Part shown: piece by piece, positions 60,524-64,000 of the stretch
Position numbering within the stretch: the stretch's first letter is position 1
Layout of the letters: every line of letters begins with the position of its first letter
Assembly: GCA_947169265.1 (NCBI GenBank)
Contig: CAMVPC010000013.1
Location: 17,272 to 81,271, forward strand
Reading direction: 5' to 3'
DNA length: 64,000 nt
DNA from: an uncultured Prevotellaceae bacterium
GTDB taxonomy: Bacteria > Bacteroidota > Bacteroidia > Bacteroidales > Muribaculaceae
Translations under genes and position numbers: made by a program
The notes under the pieces: generated by a model
Told to the model about the DNA's origin: nothing
What the model saw: the letters and a program-made list of their open reading frames with translations, nothing else
The model's database searches: none

Positions 60524-61123
60524 TCAAGGGTCGATAAGCGAGAGGCCGGAGATGTCGGCAAGGCGACGGCGTAGCGCGGGAAGCTTGTCGGCGTCGGTTT
60601 CGATGGTCATCGAGCACACGTTGTCAAACGCTTGTTCGGTCACGCGCAGACCCTCGCTCTTGACGAGTTTCATCACGTCGTTCATGGCCAGGTAAGGGAA
60701 GGTGAAGGCCTGACGCGCCTGCTCGTGTAGCTCGAGGATGGTAGCCGCGTCGAGGGCGAGGCGGGCGGCCTCGCGATAGGCGCCGATGAGCCCCGACGTT
60801 CCCAGCTTGATACCTCCAAAGTACCTCACCACAACAATGATGAGGTTCGTGAGCCCAAAGGAGTTGATTTGCCCCAAGATGGGCTTGCCGGCTGTGCCGC
60901 TGGGCTCGCCGTTGTCGCTCGAGAGGTACTCGTCGCGTGCGGTGCCCAGCATGTAGGCCCAGCACACGTGGCGCGCGTCGTGGTATTTGTTTTGATATTG
61001 TTTGACCACGGCGCGGGCCTCGTCGGCGGTGGCCACGGGGCAGGCGAAGGCGAGGAACTTACTCATCTTCTCCTTGTAGATGCCTTGCGAGGGGCCTTCG
61101 ATGGTTTTGTAGAAGTCGGCCAT
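60524..61123 (-). CDS. IMPACT/YigZ-family protein
   Basis: A protein of about 199 residues of the UPF0029/IMPACT family: FYKTIEGPSQGIYKEKMSKFLAFACPV at the start, HDARHVCWAYMLG (conserved His and Ala), and DNGEPSGTAGKPIL with VVVRYFGGIKLGTSGLIGAY, the family core. The C-terminal DUF1949 ferredoxin-like domain (about 135-199) is present. E. coli YigZ has been proposed to act on translation or as a protease regulator; its role is not settled. The ATG at 61123 is used; a TTG lies two codons upstream. It begins 9 bases after the preceding gene. Confidence 0.9.
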   Translation of the reverse strand: MADFYKTIEGPSQGIYKEKMSKFLAFACPVATADEARAVVKQYQNKYHDARHVCWAYMLGTARDEYLSSDNGEPSGTAGKPILGQINSFGLTNLIIVVVRYFGGIKLGTSGLIGAYREAARLALDAATILELHEQARQAFTFPYLAMNDVMKLVKSEGLRVTEQAFDNVCSMTIETDADKLPALRRRLADISGLSLIDP

Positions 61124-61132
61124 AAACAAGCG

Positions 61133-61822
61133 TTACAGCCCATGGAACGTGGCGCCCGGCGCAATGGCCTTGCACTGGGTGTAACAAGCCGGACAGTTGC
61201 TCACTACATAATAAGGTGTACCCTCGGGACGCACCACTTCAATCGAGCGCCACGGCGTGTCGTGGCCCTCGCTGTACACGTCGAGGTAGAGCACCGTGCC
61301 GCCCAGCAGCTGTGACGCCTGGTAGCCCTTGTTGACGCTCGAGCGTATCGACAAACGCAGCGGCCGGCGCGGCGTGTAGCCGTTGTCGGGTGTGGCGCCC
61401 TCGAAGAACGAGGCGGCGAGGTAGGGACGGCTGTAATAGGGGTCCTGGCGCACGGTGAGCTCGCGGAGGCGTTCCACGCAGGCTCGTGCGTTCACTCCCG
61501 TGTTGTTGAGCGTGAGGGCCTCGGCACCCGCCTGCTGGTCGCGGCGGAACAGCTCGAAGGCTAAGATTTGCAACGCCACGGCGCCGTGTGGCTCACCGGC
61601 GAGTGCTTCGCGCAACTGCTTGAACGCGTCGAGGGTGGCGGGCACGGCGTCGGCCTGGAAACCGGCACGTTGTCCTGCTTGCCACGAGTGGTGGTCGATG
61701 GCGCCGAGCAGTTGATAACTGTGGCCGTCAATGGTGACGGCGGCAGTGGCCGCTTGTGGCGCGCTTGTCGGGGAACCTGTGTTCACTCCCACAGCGCTGA
61801 GTATTTGGTCAAGTAATCCCAT
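61133..61822 (-). CDS. Soluble protein of unknown function, Bacteroidales-type
   Basis: This 229-residue protein has no signal peptide. A short helical head (MGLLDQILSAVGVNT) and an Ala/Ser/Pro linker precede a compact body with YYSRPYLAASFFEGATP, VLYLDVYSEGHDTPWRSIEVV and a Cys-containing end (SNCPACYTQCKAIAPG). The three Cys in CPACYTQC could bind metal. It may belong to one of the Bacteroidales DUF families, possibly DUF6935, but I cannot confirm this. It is in an operon with the IMPACT-family gene. Confidence 0.7.
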   Translation of the reverse strand: MGLLDQILSAVGVNTGSPTSAPQAATAAVTIDGHSYQLLGAIDHHSWQAGQRAGFQADAVPATLDAFKQLREALAGEPHGAVALQILAFELFRRDQQAGAEALTLNNTGVNARACVERLRELTVRQDPYYSRPYLAASFFEGATPDNGYTPRRPLRLSIRSSVNKGYQASQLLGGTVLYLDVYSEGHDTPWRSIEVVRPEGTPYYVVSNCPACYTQCKAIAPGATFHGL

Positions 61823-62032
61823 AATAGAGTTGTTGTTTTTGTTTCAATTTGCAATAATAGCAATTTTTTGCGACATGACCTAATCTGCGCCCAATTTTAT
61901 TCTAAACTCCAAAACTTTGTAGCCTGTGCACTCCAAAGCAGTGGTTATAATATGAGATTTGCGATTTGCAGTCGCCTTTGAAATTTGGGGTTTGGTTTAA
62001 CCTGTGAGATTTTTGATTTTCCTCCATCAATA
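61823..62032. other. Intergenic stretch before the Rhs-associated module
   Basis: No gene or RNA recognised. It is AT-rich with several loose TTTG-containing stretches, and marks the border between the core genes and the AT-rich module. Confidence 0.4.
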
Positions 62033-62064
62033 TTTGGCGATTTTAAAATTAATATTTACATTTG
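62033..62064 (+). promoter_or_regulatory. Promoter of the HExxH/lipoprotein module
   Basis: TTTG (62033-62036) and TACATTTG (62057-62064) are exactly 20 bases apart. The predicted start near 62070 excludes the in-frame ATG at 62004. Confidence 0.75.
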
Positions 62065-62105
62065 CCACCAATATTGAAAAACATATTCATCAAAAACCAC
62101 AACCT

Positions 62106-62753
62106 ATGAGTGCCACCACAAACTCCATCGTGACAAATGCTCTATTCGGTGGTCAATTTCGGCTTCAAGACTTTGCCGGCATCATGACATCAGCCACATT
62201 GTTGGCCGGTCTGCCGCGCTTCACTGCCCGATATTCCAAACCATTCGTGAACGGCATGGCAGAAGCCGGTTATAACTCCTTGCGCGGAGCATTGAGCGGC
62301 ACTGTCACGGGTGGTATGCGAGCCGCGTCCTCTCACAATATCAAGTACTTGTGGCAAGGCATGGCCGGCGGTGCCGCAAGTGGTCTTGCCCGTTCAGCCT
62401 TGATGGACATTGTCTTCGGGTTGCCACAAAACCGCGAAATATTCACACAAAACACAAATAATGAAATTCTTTATCGTTCAGGAGGACTTGGTAAATTCTT
62501 CTTCCCTGAAAGCGGACATGGCCTTACGATGGGATATAATTTATATGTGGCAGACTTAAATAATACACAATCATTAGAGCATGAATTCGGTCACTATGTA
62601 CAAGTGAACGATCCTCATTATGATTATGGAGCATCAAGGTTTTACGTACCAATTTTATACCAATATTTGAGGTATGGGATTAACAAAAGCCCATTGGAGC
62701 AAAACATCAACGATTATTATGAACATTACATAAAATTTCATCTACAGCAATGA
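62106..62753 (+). CDS. HExxH protein, candidate orphan Rhs-type toxin domain
   Basis: This 215-residue protein starts at 62106 (MSATTNSIVTNALFGGQ), downstream of an ideal promoter. The first 110 residues are Gly/Ala-rich and helical (GTVTGGMRAASS, GMAGGAASGLARSA), like the hydrophobic linkers before toxin tips in Rhs and other polymorphic toxins. The C-terminal part has the zinc-peptidase motif HEFGH in SLEHEFGHYVQ (about 161-165); the HExxHxxQ form is also seen in some toxin-associated metallopeptidases. No signal peptide. It overlaps a lipoprotein gene by four bases, and Rhs core sequence follows nearby. Toxin function is inferred. Confidence 0.6.
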   Translation: MSATTNSIVTNALFGGQFRLQDFAGIMTSATLLAGLPRFTARYSKPFVNGMAEAGYNSLRGALSGTVTGGMRAASSHNIKYLWQGMAGGAASGLARSALMDIVFGLPQNREIFTQNTNNEILYRSGGLGKFFFPESGHGLTMGYNLYVADLNNTQSLEHEFGHYVQVNDPHYDYGASRFYVPILYQYLRYGINKSPLEQNINDYYEHYIKFHLQQ

Positions 62754-63808
62754 TAGCGTTAGTTAAAAAAATATGGTTCTTGGCATGCATCATATTGCTT
62801 GCGTTGCAGTCGTGTGTTGAGTCACTTGTCATCTATCATTCTGTAGATCAGAATAGCCGATACCTCAGCGGCGACAGCGTGTGGGTAGATCTCGGAATTC
62901 GGGCTCCTCTTTTCAGGAAGACGAAAGAGGTGCGTTTTAGCCATCTGGTGAGTTCCAAGTCGGGGAGCGCCGTTTTCGATAAAAGCCGTGTGGAGATTTG
63001 GAAGAATGGCGAATGTTTCACAGGTGACAGCATTAAAATTGTCTATCCCTGGTCACACAATCACTCCAGTATACTGCTGGTTGAACAGGATTCTACGTCT
63101 TATTTTGAAATCGCCGCAAAAACGCGATTTAAAAAGACCGACACCATCACTTTTGTAGAAAAAGATTTTCCACATAAAGGAGATTGGATAAGGTGCCAAT
63201 TCGTGCTTAAAGAAATGTATGACGAAAATGGCAAATATATTCTTCACGAAAACCGGAACGAAAAAATCAAGTGTTATTTTGATGGCTTGAAACATGAGTT
63301 TGCAAAAGACTATCCTCCTGTTGAATATGCTCAACGGCTGAACGAAAGAAGCGACAGCGCGTGGGTGGACTACGTTTACGACTACAACGCATGGGGCGGC
63401 GGGCAAATTCACCTGTTCCGCCACTACTTCAAATGCCACCAACCTCAGACCATCATCCACAAAAAGGACATTGACGTTTATCTAAACGGTAAACGCCTTG
63501 CCGACAAGGAATTCACATTGTGCCTTATTGATGAGAACAATAACATCAAACGAGAGTTCGACGATGCAGCGCTGAAAGGCGAGGATTGTTATGCGATAAG
63601 AATCAAAGCGAAACTTAACGGCAACGACAAGATTACGATTGTAGAGCGTAATTTCCCGAACGAGGGTAAAACCTTCACAATCAATTATGAATATCCAAGC
63701 AAAAGGTATCTATGGGCAATGCAAACCGTCAAATACCCCGAATCAAGCATCCATGCCGGCCTGCCCGACAAACGCATTGAGCAATTCTTAAAAATAAAAA
63801 ATAAATGA
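62750..63808 (+). CDS. Lipoprotein with two repeated domains, candidate immunity protein
   Basis: This 352-residue protein has a lipobox (LLALQSC, Cys about 22). The mature part contains two related domains: about 40-150 (DSVWVDLGIR, KSRVEIWKNGECF, DTITFVEKDFP) and about 205-320 (DSAWVDYVYD, KKDIDVYLNGKRL, DKITIVERNFP). No known family is recognised. The ATGA overlap with the HExxH gene is the arrangement of toxin/immunity pairs, and a lipidated periplasmic guard would suit a peptidase acting outside the cytoplasm; this is inference. The base composition is AT-rich compared with the core genes. Confidence 0.65.
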   Translation: MIALVKKIWFLACIILLALQSCVESLVIYHSVDQNSRYLSGDSVWVDLGIRAPLFRKTKEVRFSHLVSSKSGSAVFDKSRVEIWKNGECFTGDSIKIVYPWSHNHSSILLVEQDSTSYFEIAAKTRFKKTDTITFVEKDFPHKGDWIRCQFVLKEMYDENGKYILHENRNEKIKCYFDGLKHEFAKDYPPVEYAQRLNERSDSAWVDYVYDYNAWGGGQIHLFRHYFKCHQPQTIIHKKDIDVYLNGKRLADKEFTLCLIDENNNIKREFDDAALKGEDCYAIRIKAKLNGNDKITIVERNFPNEGKTFTINYEYPSKRYLWAMQTVKYPESSIHAGLPDKRIEQFLKIKNK

Positions 63809-63975
63809 GCTATAATGCAACATTTTGGATATCATTCTGTTCGGTGGTGGGCTATCTCGACGCGCAGGGGGCACTGGTGCAGGAGCTAAGCTACGACGCG
63901 TGGGGGCGGCGGCGCGACCCTGCGACGTGGGAGTACTATCCCGAGCTCCTGTTTTCCGCGCGTTGTGAATTTTAA
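63805..63975 (+). pseudogene. Short ORF carrying an Rhs core fragment
   Basis: ATG at 63805 overlaps the lipoprotein stop (ATGA) and opens 56 codons to TAA at 63973. The first 15 residues are unrelated to Rhs, but the rest (LDAQGALVQELSYDAWGRR, then RDPATWEYYPELLF) is the conserved Rhs core that precedes the hypervariable tip. It stops where the family continues with RGYTGHEHL, so the fragment is truncated on both sides. It probably marks a recombination border of an Rhs locus that may continue beyond the window. Confidence 0.75.
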
Positions 63976-64000
63976 AAAAACAGAGCCTGATAATCAGTTA

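Noticed and set aside
62004..62105. An upstream in-frame start that would give the HExxH protein a hydrophobic head
   Set aside because: An ideal promoter at 62033-62064 lies inside that extension, so the ATG at 62004 would not be on the transcript.

Overview
The window is a chromosomal segment from a member of the Bacteroidales. Three things point there. Many genes follow the Bacteroidetes-type promoter (TTTG, about 19-21 bases, TAnnTTTG). Several families are typical of the order: the type IX secretion protein SprA, a BspA-type leucine-rich surface protein, the RprX/RprY two-component pair, a DUF4855 protein and TonB-dependent uptake. The translation and envelope genes are also Bacteroidetes-like. 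A gut commensal such as a Muribaculaceae or Prevotellaceae member is plausible, but the family cannot be fixed from sequence reading alone.

Layout. 1-6236 is the end of a surface-polysaccharide cluster: a glycosyltransferase, a TupA-like ATP-grasp protein and a hexapeptide acetyltransferase on the plus strand, facing a minus-strand operon of a DUF354 protein, a Gfo/Idh/MocA oxidoreductase, a TIM-barrel protein and a DUF4855 protein. 6482-9876 is the translation block thrS-infC-rpmI-rplT, closed by a strong terminator. 10117-12940 is a TrkA/TrkH potassium uptake pair. A lysine-exporter-like protein split over two overlapping genes and two identical tRNA-Glu(CUC) genes follow. 14222-17034 couples a DUF362 protein to a TonB-dependent receptor. 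17090-23019 holds VanZ, a truncated ComEA-like membrane protein, a CDF metal exporter with a coupled 37-residue leader ORF, an isolated 64-residue protein, LptG-like permease, tgt and hemW.

23031-29881 is a complete tripartite ABC efflux system (TolC, lipoprotein HlyD, fused ATPase, two permeases) divergent from an AraC-type regulator. The shared intergenic region carries direct and inverted repeats that look like its operators. mutS2 and a DMT transporter follow. 33574-36588 is a BspA-like protein ending in dockerin-type repeats, directly abutted by a PD-(D/E)XK-like gene. Beside it, 36644-36850 looks like a structured RNA gene with its own promoter, long hairpin and terminator.

37178-50276 holds cdsA, an MltF-like transglycosylase, ruvA, the very large sprA, a small unknown gene, a cyclophilin lipoprotein and an M16 peptidase. 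50289-54492 adds two tandem Ser/Thr kinases with an HLD catalytic loop, an HD-domain protein, an RNase D-like exonuclease and a small membrane protein. 54704-61822 carries tRNA-Ser(CGA), plsC, rprY/rprX, an unannotated 37-residue membrane peptide, a dicarboxylate/amino-acid symporter, fmt, an IMPACT-family protein and an unknown protein.

The right end (62033-63975) is the most unusual part. A promoter drives an HExxH protein, a four-base-overlapping lipoprotein with an internally duplicated domain, and a four-base-overlapping short ORF containing a fragment of Rhs core. This resembles an orphan polymorphic-toxin/immunity module at the edge of an Rhs locus.
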